A DNA stretch of 64,000 bases from Pseudobutyrivibrio sp. YE44 (lineage in GTDB: Bacteria; Bacillota; Clostridia; Lachnospirales; Lachnospiraceae). The notes under the pieces were generated by a model, which had not been told where the DNA came from, ran no database searches, and saw only the letters and a program-made list of their open reading frames with translations. Shown piece by piece: positions 16,300 to 24,987 of this stretch (position 1 is its first letter; each line of letters starts with the position of its first letter). The stretch lies in contig NZ_FMXT01000001.1 of the NCBI RefSeq assembly GCF_900104335.1, forward strand, positions 372,001 to 436,000, written 5' to 3'. The position numbers and the translations under genes were made by a program.

Positions 16300-17586
16300 A
16301 TGAATATTTACGATAGGAATTCCTTTGATATAGACTCGATTGACCAGAATAGCAAAGGCCTACAGCTGGCAAAAATGCTTCCTCTATCACGTATAATCAT
16401 TGGATTGTATGGCCTGGCTTTTGATTTCTTAGTGATATACTGCATCTACTATAAAAATCCAGATTGGTTTAGAAGTACTTTTCCAGTGCTGTTTACGCTT
16501 GCCACCATATTACTTTGTATGTGCTTGATTTTTACTTGCAACATAGTAGTAGGCACAAAAGCTAAATCTCTATCCTTACAGGAAAAGCACGATTATAATT
16601 TGTATCTTTATTACAAGATGTACAATCGTAGAAAAGGCTACAGAAATTTTGCCCTTTTATCCCTGGCTAGAATTGATTCCATGACAGGAGATAGAGAGCA
16701 GTGTGCTAACGCTGTAAGCTTGATTTCTCCGGATTTTAAAAATGATGATTTAACTGTTATTAAAGAATGGTTAGAGACTGAAGATGCGCCTCTTGAGCGA
16801 GAGAATTTTAAGGAACAAAAACAGCCTAAAAAATCTGTTTTATTAATAGGCTCACTAATTGTATTTTATGGTCTGGCTTATGCTGGATTAGATGTGGACA
16901 TGTTCTACTTCAGTAATATTCCAGGATATTTTGCATTATTATCTGGAGCAATTTCAGCCTTTGCTTTTGCTTATATTTATACACTTGCCATTAGTGTTAT
17001 TTTAACTCGTATTACTCGCAAGAAAATAGCAAAACCTATTATTGTGGTAATACTAGCTGTATTAACAATTGTTATGTACTTATTAATTGGTACGGAATCA
17101 TATAATTATTGCCGTTATCGTCACACAGGGAATTATTATGGGGATAAATCTTATGATGCTGAAGATGACATGTATGATGATTTTGCCTATACCCAAACAG
17201 AGGATTATGAAGGTGAACATAATATAGATATGTCATCAGAACCTTTAAATGACCTTGATATTATGAACATGATGATTGTTCTTGGAGGTTATCTGAAGGA
17301 TCAGGGCATCATCGAAGATTACTATACTAGTATTGCCATAAGTTTTTCTGCAAAGGGAAATGTGAGGGGAACGGTTTATAAAGATGATGAGTATGAGTAC
17401 AATCTTTATGACAACGGAACCAAACAGGATGAGAATGGTAATGAATGCCTAGAGCTTGTTCTTGAAGCTGAGCCTTTGGATGAAGAGGGAAATTCTCTAG
17501 GACAGGCTGAAGCTATCCTTAAGGGCTTTTATCTCGTAAATATAGAAACAAATGAAATTATTGATGAGCACAAGACTCACTGGTAA
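16300..17586 (+). CDS. Unknown membrane protein with acidic C-terminal domain
   Basis: I do not recognise this 428-residue protein. Hydrophobic segments lie near residues 28-50, 60-82, 178-198, 205-235 and 245-265, suggesting about five membrane spans. The ~85-residue region between spans two and three is rich in Tyr and Arg (LYYKMYNRRKGYRNFALLS) and may be a TPR-like cytoplasmic loop. After the last span an Asp/Glu/Tyr-rich linker leads to a ~110-residue domain with alternating beta-type sequence. It lies 13 bases after GH43 and is probably cotranscribed with it. No link to sugar uptake is visible. Confidence 0.7.
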   Translation: MNIYDRNSFDIDSIDQNSKGLQLAKMLPLSRIIIGLYGLAFDFLVIYCIYYKNPDWFRSTFPVLFTLATILLCMCLIFTCNIVVGTKAKSLSLQEKHDYNLYLYYKMYNRRKGYRNFALLSLARIDSMTGDREQCANAVSLISPDFKNDDLTVIKEWLETEDAPLERENFKEQKQPKKSVLLIGSLIVFYGLAYAGLDVDMFYFSNIPGYFALLSGAISAFAFAYIYTLAISVILTRITRKKIAKPIIVVILAVLTIVMYLLIGTESYNYCRYRHTGNYYGDKSYDAEDDMYDDFAYTQTEDYEGEHNIDMSSEPLNDLDIMNMMIVLGGYLKDQGIIEDYYTSIAISFSAKGNVRGTVYKDDEYEYNLYDNGTKQDENGNECLELVLEAEPLDEEGNSLGQAEAILKGFYLVNIETNEIIDEHKTHW

Positions 17587-17604
17587 ATGTTGATTTGAAT
17601 AATT

Positions 17605-17644
17605 AAAGGATTCTAGATTTTTGATTTCTAGAATCCTTTGTTTT
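17605..17644. terminator. Bidirectional terminator between convergent genes
   Basis: AAAGGATTCTAGA (17605-17617) pairs perfectly with TCTAGAATCCTTT (17627-17639), with T-rich sequence on the plus side and A-rich sequence on the left, so it can work both ways. It separates the unknown membrane protein (plus) from aroA (minus). Confidence 0.88.
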
Positions 17645-18923
17645 ATTTATTGATTATTTGATTTAGTGTCTCAAAGAAGGTTGGATATGAGATGCTACAA
17701 CATTCTTCGTTGTCAAAGGTTGTTTCGCCCTCAGCAATAAGTGCTGCGATTGCAAAGGACATGGCGATACGGTGATCTAAATGTGTATTTACGGTGGTGC
17801 CGTGAAGTGGCTTACCACCGTTTATAATCATGCCATCCTCAGTAGGTGTGATATCACAGCCCATTGCTTTAAGGTTTTCAGTTACGGTGGCGATACGGTC
17901 ACTTTCCTTTACTTTAAGCTCTGCGGCATCTTTAATGACAGTGGTACCAGATGCACAGGCTGCCATAACAGCTATAACAGGAATTTCATCAATAAGAGCT
18001 GGAATTATCTCACCTGATACTTCACAACCATGTAAATCGCTGGTGGTTACATGAATATCGGCAACCGGCTCTCCACTAACAATTCGTTCGTTTAGTAGTT
18101 CAATATTACCGCCCATATCCTGAGCTATTTTGATAATGCCTGCTCTGGTTGGATTCGTATTTACGTTTTTTATGAGTAAGTCTGAGTTTGGACAAATAAG
18201 TCCTGCAACAATAAAGTAGGCAGCAGAAGAAATATCTCCAGGTACAGCAATCTTTTGACCAACAAGCTTTGGACCACCGACGATAGAAGCAGTGAGTCCT
18301 TCTGACTTAATATCTGCACCAAAGCCAGAAAGCATAAGCTCAGTGTGATTTCTTGAAACAACCGGCTCAGTAACAGAAGTGACTCCATCTGCGTATAATC
18401 CAGCCAGAAGTACACATGATTTTACCTGAGCTGAAGCAACAGGAGAGTCATAGTGAATAGCTTTTAAAGGTGCGCCTCCAATTTCAAGGGGAGCACAGCC
18501 ATTATCCTTTATAGAACGGATATGTGCGCCCATTTGAGTAAGAGGGGTGATGATTCTGCCCATCGGTCTTTTTTGAATGGATGCGTCTCCATTTAAAGAA
18601 CTAATAAAAGACTGTCCTGCAAGGATTCCAGAAATAAGTCGAGTAGTGGTGCCGCTATTTCCCACATCAAGCATTTCCTTTGGAGCACTCAAGCCATGAA
18701 GGCCCTTTCCATGAATAATTACATGGTCTGCCTCTTGGCTGATATCGATTCCCATGGCCTTGAAGCAGTCTATAGTAGAACGACAATCAGCTCCATCTAA
18801 AAAGCCTGTTAGTTCAGTAGTGCCTTCTGAAATAGCTCCAAACATTACCCCGCGGTGGCTTATTGATTTATCTCCAGGGACTGTAATTTCCCCTTTTAAA
18901 CTTTTAACTTTTGTAATTGCCAT
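17643..18923 (-). CDS. aroA: 3-phosphoshikimate 1-carboxyvinyltransferase (EPSP synthase)
   Basis: AroA joins shikimate-3-phosphate and PEP in the chorismate pathway. The 426-residue protein has the expected motifs: PGDKSISHR near residue 17, DVGNSGTTTRL near 86, and VKESDRI near 338. The C-terminal DHRIAMSFAI segment is present. It lies 15 bases after tyrA on the same strand, so the two form an aromatic amino acid operon transcribed from the divergent region near 20.1 kb. Confidence 0.97.
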   Translation of the reverse strand: MAITKVKSLKGEITVPGDKSISHRGVMFGAISEGTTELTGFLDGADCRSTIDCFKAMGIDISQEADHVIIHGKGLHGLSAPKEMLDVGNSGTTTRLISGILAGQSFISSLNGDASIQKRPMGRIITPLTQMGAHIRSIKDNGCAPLEIGGAPLKAIHYDSPVASAQVKSCVLLAGLYADGVTSVTEPVVSRNHTELMLSGFGADIKSEGLTASIVGGPKLVGQKIAVPGDISSAAYFIVAGLICPNSDLLIKNVNTNPTRAGIIKIAQDMGGNIELLNERIVSGEPVADIHVTTSDLHGCEVSGEIIPALIDEIPVIAVMAACASGTTVIKDAAELKVKESDRIATVTENLKAMGCDITPTEDGMIINGGKPLHGTTVNTHLDHRIAMSFAIAALIAEGETTFDNEECCSISYPTFFETLNQIINK

Positions 18924-18938
18924 TAAATAATCCTCTAA

Positions 18939-20045
18939 CTAGTTTGTTCTTTGTCTTACGTAGTAGTTGTTGTGAGTGAGCACGGTTTGTGCTTTCTTCA
19001 TAGCGTCATCAGTGTAAAATTCGATTCTAAGAACACCTGGTTCGAATTCTCTGTTATGAATAATATCTATATTTTTTACACTTATATCTGCATTTGCAAG
19101 AAGCTGTAAAACTCCAACCAAGGTTCCAGGTTTATCATCTATATCGCAGTATAATTCGTAAAAACGAAGTAGAGCATTGTCTGGAATTGTGATTGAGTCT
19201 CTGTAATCCTTTGCCTTAGTCCAAAGACGAAGAAGCTCATCTCCATCTGACTTTAGAATTGCTTTTCTAAAGCTTTCCAGCTCATCCTTATAAATATCTA
19301 GTAATTTTATTAAAGCATCTCTGTTGCTTAAGAATATGTGTTGCCACATGGTTGGAGAACCGGATGCGATTCTTGTAATATCCTTAAAACCACCTGCTGC
19401 AATTGTTTTACAAATTGAACGCTCATCGTCTGTATCCTGAACAAGATTAACAAGGGATGCGGCGATTACATGTGGTAAATGAGATACTGCTGCAGTGGCA
19501 TCATCATGTTCCTCAGGTGTAAGTTTAATAGGAATTGCTCCTAAGCTTTGAATGTATGCAGCAAATTCATCATAAGTGGATGGGTTCATATCAGAATCGG
19601 CAGTAAGAATATAGTATGCGTTTTCAAGTAGGAGTGCATCGGAATGTTCAAGTCCTGTAAGTTCTGAACCTGTCATTGGATGTCCACCGATAAATTGATT
19701 TGTCATACCAAGCTCTCTGGCAACAGCAGTGATATCGCCTTTTACAGAACCTACATCTGTGATGATACAATCTGGTTTTACAACCTCTTTAAGCTGTCTG
19801 AGATAATCGCAATTGATTTTTACAGGGCTGCAAAGGAAGATAATGTCACACTGACCAAACTGGTGAATTTTAAGTAATCCATTATTGTCTATGAGTCTTT
19901 CCTCAAAGGCAGCCTCGATAGTAGATTCTCTGGATGCTGTAGCAAGAATTCTTGTGTTTGGATATATTTTTAAGATGGCTTTTGCAATACTTCCCCCAAT
20001 TAATCCAAGTCCAACAAAACCGATAGTTTTAGTCTTTAACGCCAT
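18939..20045 (-). CDS. tyrA: Prephenate dehydrogenase with C-terminal ACT domain
   Basis: TyrA converts prephenate to 4-hydroxyphenylpyruvate for tyrosine synthesis. The 368-residue protein begins with a Rossmann motif (GFVGLGLIGGSIAKA). It contains GGHPMTGSE near residue 120 and the helical dehydrogenase domain with SHLPHVIAASLV. The last ~75 residues (DKPGTLVGVLQLLANADISVKNI) form an ACT domain, a likely site for tyrosine feedback control. No chorismate mutase domain is fused. Confidence 0.94.
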   Translation of the reverse strand: MALKTKTIGFVGLGLIGGSIAKAILKIYPNTRILATASRESTIEAAFEERLIDNNGLLKIHQFGQCDIIFLCSPVKINCDYLRQLKEVVKPDCIITDVGSVKGDITAVARELGMTNQFIGGHPMTGSELTGLEHSDALLLENAYYILTADSDMNPSTYDEFAAYIQSLGAIPIKLTPEEHDDATAAVSHLPHVIAASLVNLVQDTDDERSICKTIAAGGFKDITRIASGSPTMWQHIFLSNRDALIKLLDIYKDELESFRKAILKSDGDELLRLWTKAKDYRDSITIPDNALLRFYELYCDIDDKPGTLVGVLQLLANADISVKNIDIIHNREFEPGVLRIEFYTDDAMKKAQTVLTHNNYYVRQRTN

Positions 20046-20091
20046 AGTAAAACAGTCCTTTCACTTTAATACTTTAAAGTATAAATATATT

Positions 20092-20120
20092 TATATAATA
20101 TCACATTTATCCGTTGTAAA
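20092..20120 (-). promoter_or_regulatory. Putative tyrA-aroA promoter (minus strand)
   Basis: Read on the minus strand, TTTACA (20115-20120) and TATATA (20092-20097) are 17 bases apart. The -35 overlaps the -35 of the divergent plus-strand promoter, so polymerase binding at one would hinder the other. The matches are good but not perfect. Confidence 0.5.
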
Positions 20121-20142
20121 TAGTGTGAATATTAAATATAAT
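20114..20142 (+). promoter_or_regulatory. Promoter of the EF-G-like gene
   Basis: TTGTAA (20114-20119) and TATAAT (20137-20142) are 17 bases apart. Transcription would give a leader of about 65 bases that includes an unusually GC-rich stretch at about 20163-20188. Confidence 0.68.
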
Positions 20143-20213
20143 ATATATAAGTTTTAAGACAACACGGCGCGGCGGGGTTAAGGCGTCGAATAACTTATTG
20201 GGAGGTATAACAC

Positions 20214-22310
20214 ATGAAGGTTTTTACTACGGACAAAATTAGGAACGTTGTGTTGCTCGGCCATAGCGGGGCGGGCAAAACCAGTCTCATCGAATCAATG
20301 GCTTTTCTGGCTGGTCAAATCAGCAAGCCAGGCACTATCGAGGCTGGTAATACCATTAGTGACTACGACAAGCTTGAGACAAAAAACAAATTTTCTATCT
20401 ACACTTCTTTAGTTCCAATCGTATGGGGCGATACTAAGATTAATTTCCTAGACACACCAGGATACTTCGACTTTATAGGTGAAGCTGAGGAGGCTGTTAG
20501 TGCAGCTGACGCGGCTATTATTGTAATTTCAGGTAAAAGCGGAATTGAAGTTGGTACAAAGAGAGCATGGGAGATGTGCGACAAGTTTAATCTTCCAAGA
20601 ATGGTATTTGTAACTGACATGGATATAGATGATGCCAGCTATAGAGAAATTGTTGAAGAGCTTCAAAGTCTTTATGGCAAGAAGATTGCTCCATTCCATC
20701 TTCCAATTAGAGAGAATGGAGAGTTTGTAGGATATGTAAATGTTATCCAGCAAATGGGCAAGCGTTGGAAGGCTGACGGCACAGTTGAGCATTCTGATGT
20801 TCCTGATTATAACAAAGAATATTTGGATAAGTATCGTGAAGCTTTGATGGAATCTGTTGCAGAGACATCAGAGGAATTCATGGATAGATACTTTGGTGGC
20901 GAGGAGTTCTCAGAGGACGAAATCAGACAGGCTCTTCGTGTAAACGTAGCAAGTGGTGATATTGTTCCTGTTATGATGGGTTCAAACCTTACAAATAGAG
21001 GACAGTACACAATGCTTACTGACGTTGTTAAGTATTTACCTTCTCCAGCTGATTGCAAGATTACTGGTATTAACGCAAATACGAATGAGGTTTATGAAGC
21101 AAATTACGATTTCTCTAAACCAAAGTCAGCATATGTATTTAAGACAATTGTTGATCCATTTGTAGGAAAATATTCTCTTATTAAGGTTAACTCTGGTGTA
21201 CTTAAGACAGATGATTTGCTTTATAACAAGCACAAAGAAACTGAAGAGAAGATTGGTAAGCTTTACATCTTAACAGGAAGCAAACCTGAGGAAGTACCTG
21301 AGGTTCATGCTGGTGATATCTGTGCACTTTCTAAGCTTCAGAAGGTTGCTACTACAGATTCCCTTTCAACAAAGGCTAATCCAATTCTTTACATTAGAAC
21401 ACCACTTTCAGTTCCTTATACATATAAGAGATATAAGGCTAAAAACAAGGGAGATGAAGATAAAATCGCACAGGCACTTGCTAAGCTTTGTGCAGAGGAC
21501 CTTACAATCAAGTCTGTAAATGATGGTGAAAACAGCCAGTCACTTATTTATGGTATTGGTGACCGTCACATTGATATGCTTGTTCAAAAGCTTGTTGAAA
21601 AATACAAGGTTGATATCGAGCTTAGCCAGCCTAAGATTGCTTTCAAGGAAACAATTCGCGGTAAGTCTGATGTTGAATACAAGTATAAGAAGCAGACTGG
21701 TGGTCATGGACAGTATGGACATGTAAAGATGACCTTTGAGCCATCTGGAAACATGGAAGAGCATTACGACTTTACAGAGTCTGTAGTTGGTGGTGCTGTA
21801 CCAAAGAATTACTTCCCAGCAGTTGAAAAGGGACTTCAGGAAGCTGTTCTTGCTGGACCACTTGCAGCTTATCCTGTAGTTGGTATCCATGCTAATCTTT
21901 ACGATGGAAGCTATCATCCAGTTGATTCTTCTGAAATGGCTTTCAAGGTTGCAGCAAAGGGGGCTTTCAAGGATGGTATCATGAAGGCTAATCCAATCCT
22001 TCTTGAGCCAATTGAGACTCTAAAGGTTGTTGTACCTGATACCTACACTGGTGATGTTATGGGTGACCTTAACAAGCGACGTGGTCGAGTTCTTGGAATG
22101 AATCCTACTGAGACCGGCGGAAAGACAGAAGTTCTTGCTGAGGTTCCTATGGCAGAGCTTTATGGCTACGACACCCAGCTTCGTTCTATGACTGGTGGCT
22201 ACGGAACATTCTCTTATGAGCTTGCAAGATACGAGCAGGTTCCATCAGATGTTCAGGCTAAGGAAGTAGAACGCAGAGCTAACAAGATTAAGGATGTAGA
22301 CGAAGAATAA
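20214..22310 (+). CDS. EF-G-like translational GTPase paralogue with altered G3 and G4 motifs
   Basis: A full-length 698-residue EF-G homologue. The P loop is GHSGAGKT (16-23). G3 reads DTPGY (80-84), where EF-G has DTPGH with the catalytic His. G4 reads TDMD (134-137) rather than NKMD. Domains II-V follow, with SGVLKTDDLLYN, GGHGQYGHVKM near 500 and a C-terminal RSMTGGYGTFS segment. These changes match the FusA2-type EF-G-like group, whose roles are poorly defined, rather than the housekeeping EF-G. It is monocistronic, with its own promoter and terminator. Confidence 0.85.
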   Translation: MKVFTTDKIRNVVLLGHSGAGKTSLIESMAFLAGQISKPGTIEAGNTISDYDKLETKNKFSIYTSLVPIVWGDTKINFLDTPGYFDFIGEAEEAVSAADAAIIVISGKSGIEVGTKRAWEMCDKFNLPRMVFVTDMDIDDASYREIVEELQSLYGKKIAPFHLPIRENGEFVGYVNVIQQMGKRWKADGTVEHSDVPDYNKEYLDKYREALMESVAETSEEFMDRYFGGEEFSEDEIRQALRVNVASGDIVPVMMGSNLTNRGQYTMLTDVVKYLPSPADCKITGINANTNEVYEANYDFSKPKSAYVFKTIVDPFVGKYSLIKVNSGVLKTDDLLYNKHKETEEKIGKLYILTGSKPEEVPEVHAGDICALSKLQKVATTDSLSTKANPILYIRTPLSVPYTYKRYKAKNKGDEDKIAQALAKLCAEDLTIKSVNDGENSQSLIYGIGDRHIDMLVQKLVEKYKVDIELSQPKIAFKETIRGKSDVEYKYKKQTGGHGQYGHVKMTFEPSGNMEEHYDFTESVVGGAVPKNYFPAVEKGLQEAVLAGPLAAYPVVGIHANLYDGSYHPVDSSEMAFKVAAKGAFKDGIMKANPILLEPIETLKVVVPDTYTGDVMGDLNKRRGRVLGMNPTETGGKTEVLAEVPMAELYGYDTQLRSMTGGYGTFSYELARYEQVPSDVQAKEVERRANKIKDVDEE

Positions 22311-22312
22311 TA

Positions 22313-22359
22313 GGCTTCTCCTTGAGGAGAAGCTGTTAGCGAAGCTGACTGATGAGGTG
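22313..22359 (+). repeat. Double-hairpin GATGAGG repeat, copy 3
   Basis: Hairpin one is the GCTTCTCC-TTGA-GGAGAAGC palindrome also seen at 9847. Hairpin two is GTTAGC (22335-22340) with GCTGAC (22344-22349), including one G-U pair. The tail is TGATGAGGTG. It lies between the EF-G-like gene and its terminator. Confidence 0.88.
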
Positions 22360-22382
22360 TAATAACCTTAAATAAATCTAAT

Positions 22383-22424
22383 AAGCCGTGGAGTTGACGT
22401 TGCAAAACTTCACGGCTTTTATTA
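22383..22424 (+). terminator. Terminator after the EF-G-like gene, overlapping the leuS promoter
   Basis: A 13-bp stem (22383-22395 with 22406-22418, one G-T pair) closes a 10-base loop and is followed by TTTTATTA. The leuS -35 lies in the loop of this hairpin, and the leuS -10 begins right after the tail. Confidence 0.85.
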
Positions 22425-22428
22425 TAAT
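22400..22428 (+). promoter_or_regulatory. leuS promoter
   Basis: TTGCAA (22400-22405) and TATAAT (22423-22428) have a 17-base spacer. An inverted repeat CTCGTATA/TATACGAG (22429-22436 and 22445-22452) covers the expected start of transcription, and its right arm includes the GAG of the leuS ribosome binding site. Confidence 0.72.
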
Positions 22429-22460
22429 CTCGTATAGTTGTATATATACGAGGTGAGAAA

Positions 22461-24866
22461 ATGAAACATAATTTCAAAGCAATTGAGAAAAAATGGCAGG
22501 CTGCTTGGGAAAAGGACGATATTTTCAAAGCAGTTGATGGTTCAGATAAGCCAAAGTTTTATGGTCTTGTAGAGTTCCCATATCCATCTGGAGCAGGAAT
22601 GCACGTAGGTCATATTAAGGCTTATTCTTCAGTAGAGGTAGTTTCTAGAAAGCGTAGAATGCAGGGATATAATGTATTATTCCCTATTGGATTTGATGCA
22701 TTTGGTCTTCCTACAGAGAATTACGCTATCAAGACAAACACACATCCACGTAAAATTACAGATGACAACATCAAAAAGTTCACAACACAGCTTAAGTCTG
22801 TAGGTTTTTCTTTTGATTACAGTCGTACAATCGACACTACTCAGGAGGATTACTACAAGTGGACACAGTGGATTTTCCTTAAGATGTTTGAGAAGGGCCT
22901 TGTTTTCAGAGATAAGACTCTTGTTAACTATTGCCCACATTGTAAGGTAGTTCTTTCAAATGAGGATTCACAGGGTGGTAAGTGTGATATCTGTGACAGC
23001 GATGTAATTCAGAAGGAGAAGGACGTTTGGTACCTTCGTATTACAGAGTATGCTGATAAGCTTCTTCAGGGGCTTGATGAGGTTGATTTTCCTGAGAACA
23101 TCAAGCAGCAGCAGGTAAACTGGATTGGAAAGTCTAAGGGTGCATTCGTAAACTTCACTCTTGATGGTATTGATAAAAAGCTTGAAATTTACACCACACG
23201 TCCAGATACACTTTGTGGTGTTACATTCATGGTTATTGCTCCAGAGCATCCATATATCGATGAGTATGCTGACAAGATTTCTAACATGGACGATATCTTA
23301 GCATATCGTGCTGAGTGCCAGAAGAAGTCTGAGTTCGAGCGTACACAGCTTGTTTCTAAGGATAAGACAGGTGTGAGAGTTGAGGGCTTTGATGCAATCA
23401 ACCCAATCACAGGAAAGAAGATTCCAGTATTCATTTCTGATTACGTAATGATGGGTTATGGTACAGGTGCTATTATGGCGGTTCCTGCTCATGATCAGAG
23501 AGACTGGGATTTCGCTACAAAGTTCGGTATTGATATCATCCCTGTTATCGAGGGTGGTGATGTTACAAAGGAAGCTTACACTGGCGAAGGTAACATGATT
23601 AACTCTGAGTTCCTTAATGGTCTTAACAACAAGAAGGACTCTATTGATAGAATGATTCAGGAATTAGAGAAGCTTGGTTGTGGTAAGGCTGGTGTTCAGT
23701 TCAAGATGAAGGACTGGGCTTTCAACAGACAGCGTTACTGGGGCGAGCCTATTCCAATCGTACATTGTCCATCATGTGGTGATGTTGCAGTTCCATTTGA
23801 GGAGCTTCCACTTAAGCTTCCAGTACTTGAAAACTTCGAGCCTGGTACAGACGGAGAGTCACCACTTGCAAAGATTGATAGCTTTGTAAACTGCAAGTGC
23901 CCTAAGTGCGGCGGCGCTGCAAAGCGTGAGACAGATACTATGCCACAGTGGGCTGGTTCATCTTGGTATTTCCTTCGTTATATTGATCCACACAATGACA
24001 ACGAGTTTGCTGCAATGGACAAGCTTAACTACTGGATGCCAGTAGATTGGTACAACGGTGGTATGGAGCACGTTACACGTCACTTGATTTACTCACGTTT
24101 CTGGCATCATTTCCTTTATGACCTTGGTGTGGTTAACACTCCAGAGCCATACAAGAAGAGAAGTGCACAGGGTATGATCCTTGGTGAAGACGGACAGAAG
24201 ATGTCTAAGTCTCGCGGTAACGTAATTGATCCACTTGATATTGTAGATGCATACGGTGCTGATACACTTCGTACATATGTATTATTCATGGGTGACTACG
24301 GCGCAGCTGCTCCTTGGTCAGATGCATCAGTTCGTGGATGTAAGAGATTCCTTGAGAGATTCGCTGGTCTTACAGATATCATCACAGATGAGCCAAACAG
24401 TGAGTCTATCGAAACAGGAATTCATAAGACAATTAAGAAGGTATCTGAGGATATCGAGGCTATGAAGTATAACACAGCTATTGCAGCTATGATGGGACTT
24501 CTTAACGATATCGTATCAGAGGGACATATTACAAAGGATAATCTTATCTTACTTGTTAAGATCTTAGCTCCATTTGCTCCACATCTTTGTGAGGAAATGT
24601 ATGCTGAGCTTGGCGGTGAAGGATATGTTTCACTTTCACAGTGGCCAGAGTTCGATCCAGCTAAGATTGTAGAGTCTACAATCGAAATCGCAGTACAGAT
24701 TAATGGTAAGCTTAAGGCTACAATCAAGATTCCTAACGGTTGCGAGAAGGACGAAGCTCTTTCAATCGCAAAGGCTGATGAGAATGTAATTAAAGCAATT
24801 GAAGGAAAGAACCTTGTTAAGGAAATCTACGTACCAAACAAAATCGTAAATATTGTTGTAAAATAA
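22461..24866 (+). CDS. leuS: Leucyl-tRNA synthetase
   Basis: A class I synthetase of 801 residues charging tRNA-Leu. HIGH-type motif MHVGHIKA lies near residue 50. A zinc-type cysteine set (CPHC and CDIC) is near 155-178. The CP1 editing domain contains TTRPDTLCGVTF, KMSKS appears near 575 (GQKMSKSRGNV), and an anticodon-binding domain completes it. GAGGTGAG precedes the ATG. No T-box leader is present; the leader is only about 25 bases. Confidence 0.98.
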   Translation: MKHNFKAIEKKWQAAWEKDDIFKAVDGSDKPKFYGLVEFPYPSGAGMHVGHIKAYSSVEVVSRKRRMQGYNVLFPIGFDAFGLPTENYAIKTNTHPRKITDDNIKKFTTQLKSVGFSFDYSRTIDTTQEDYYKWTQWIFLKMFEKGLVFRDKTLVNYCPHCKVVLSNEDSQGGKCDICDSDVIQKEKDVWYLRITEYADKLLQGLDEVDFPENIKQQQVNWIGKSKGAFVNFTLDGIDKKLEIYTTRPDTLCGVTFMVIAPEHPYIDEYADKISNMDDILAYRAECQKKSEFERTQLVSKDKTGVRVEGFDAINPITGKKIPVFISDYVMMGYGTGAIMAVPAHDQRDWDFATKFGIDIIPVIEGGDVTKEAYTGEGNMINSEFLNGLNNKKDSIDRMIQELEKLGCGKAGVQFKMKDWAFNRQRYWGEPIPIVHCPSCGDVAVPFEELPLKLPVLENFEPGTDGESPLAKIDSFVNCKCPKCGGAAKRETDTMPQWAGSSWYFLRYIDPHNDNEFAAMDKLNYWMPVDWYNGGMEHVTRHLIYSRFWHHFLYDLGVVNTPEPYKKRSAQGMILGEDGQKMSKSRGNVIDPLDIVDAYGADTLRTYVLFMGDYGAAAPWSDASVRGCKRFLERFAGLTDIITDEPNSESIETGIHKTIKKVSEDIEAMKYNTAIAAMMGLLNDIVSEGHITKDNLILLVKILAPFAPHLCEEMYAELGGEGYVSLSQWPEFDPAKIVESTIEIAVQINGKLKATIKIPNGCEKDEALSIAKADENVIKAIEGKNLVKEIYVPNKIVNIVVK

Positions 24867-24879
24867 ATTGTTATGATGA

Positions 24880-24968
24880 GGGGACTCTAATTAACAATCT
24901 AATATATCTCTGAATGAAACGTGTTAGTTGAAGGAAGAGATGTATTGATTGTTAATGTAAGGGTCCCC
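24880..24968 (+). repeat. Nested-stem element, copy B (upstream of icd)
   Basis: Outer stem GGGGAC (24880-24885) with GTCCCC (24963-24968). Second stem ATTAACAATC (24890-24899) with GATTGTTAAT (24947-24956). Third stem AATATATCTCT (24901-24911) with AGAGATGTATT (24936-24946). The apex is AAC-GTGTTA-GTT (24918-24929). ATGTAAG precedes the right outer arm. CGGATTATAGGAG follows and holds the icd ribosome binding site. Confidence 0.82.
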
Positions 24969-24987
24969 GGATTATAGGAGAATAATT

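Noticed and set aside
22311-22460. T-box riboswitch before leuS
   Set aside because: The gap is only 150 bases and is filled by a repeat, a terminator and the promoter. No T-box AGGGUGGNACCGCG-like sequence is present.
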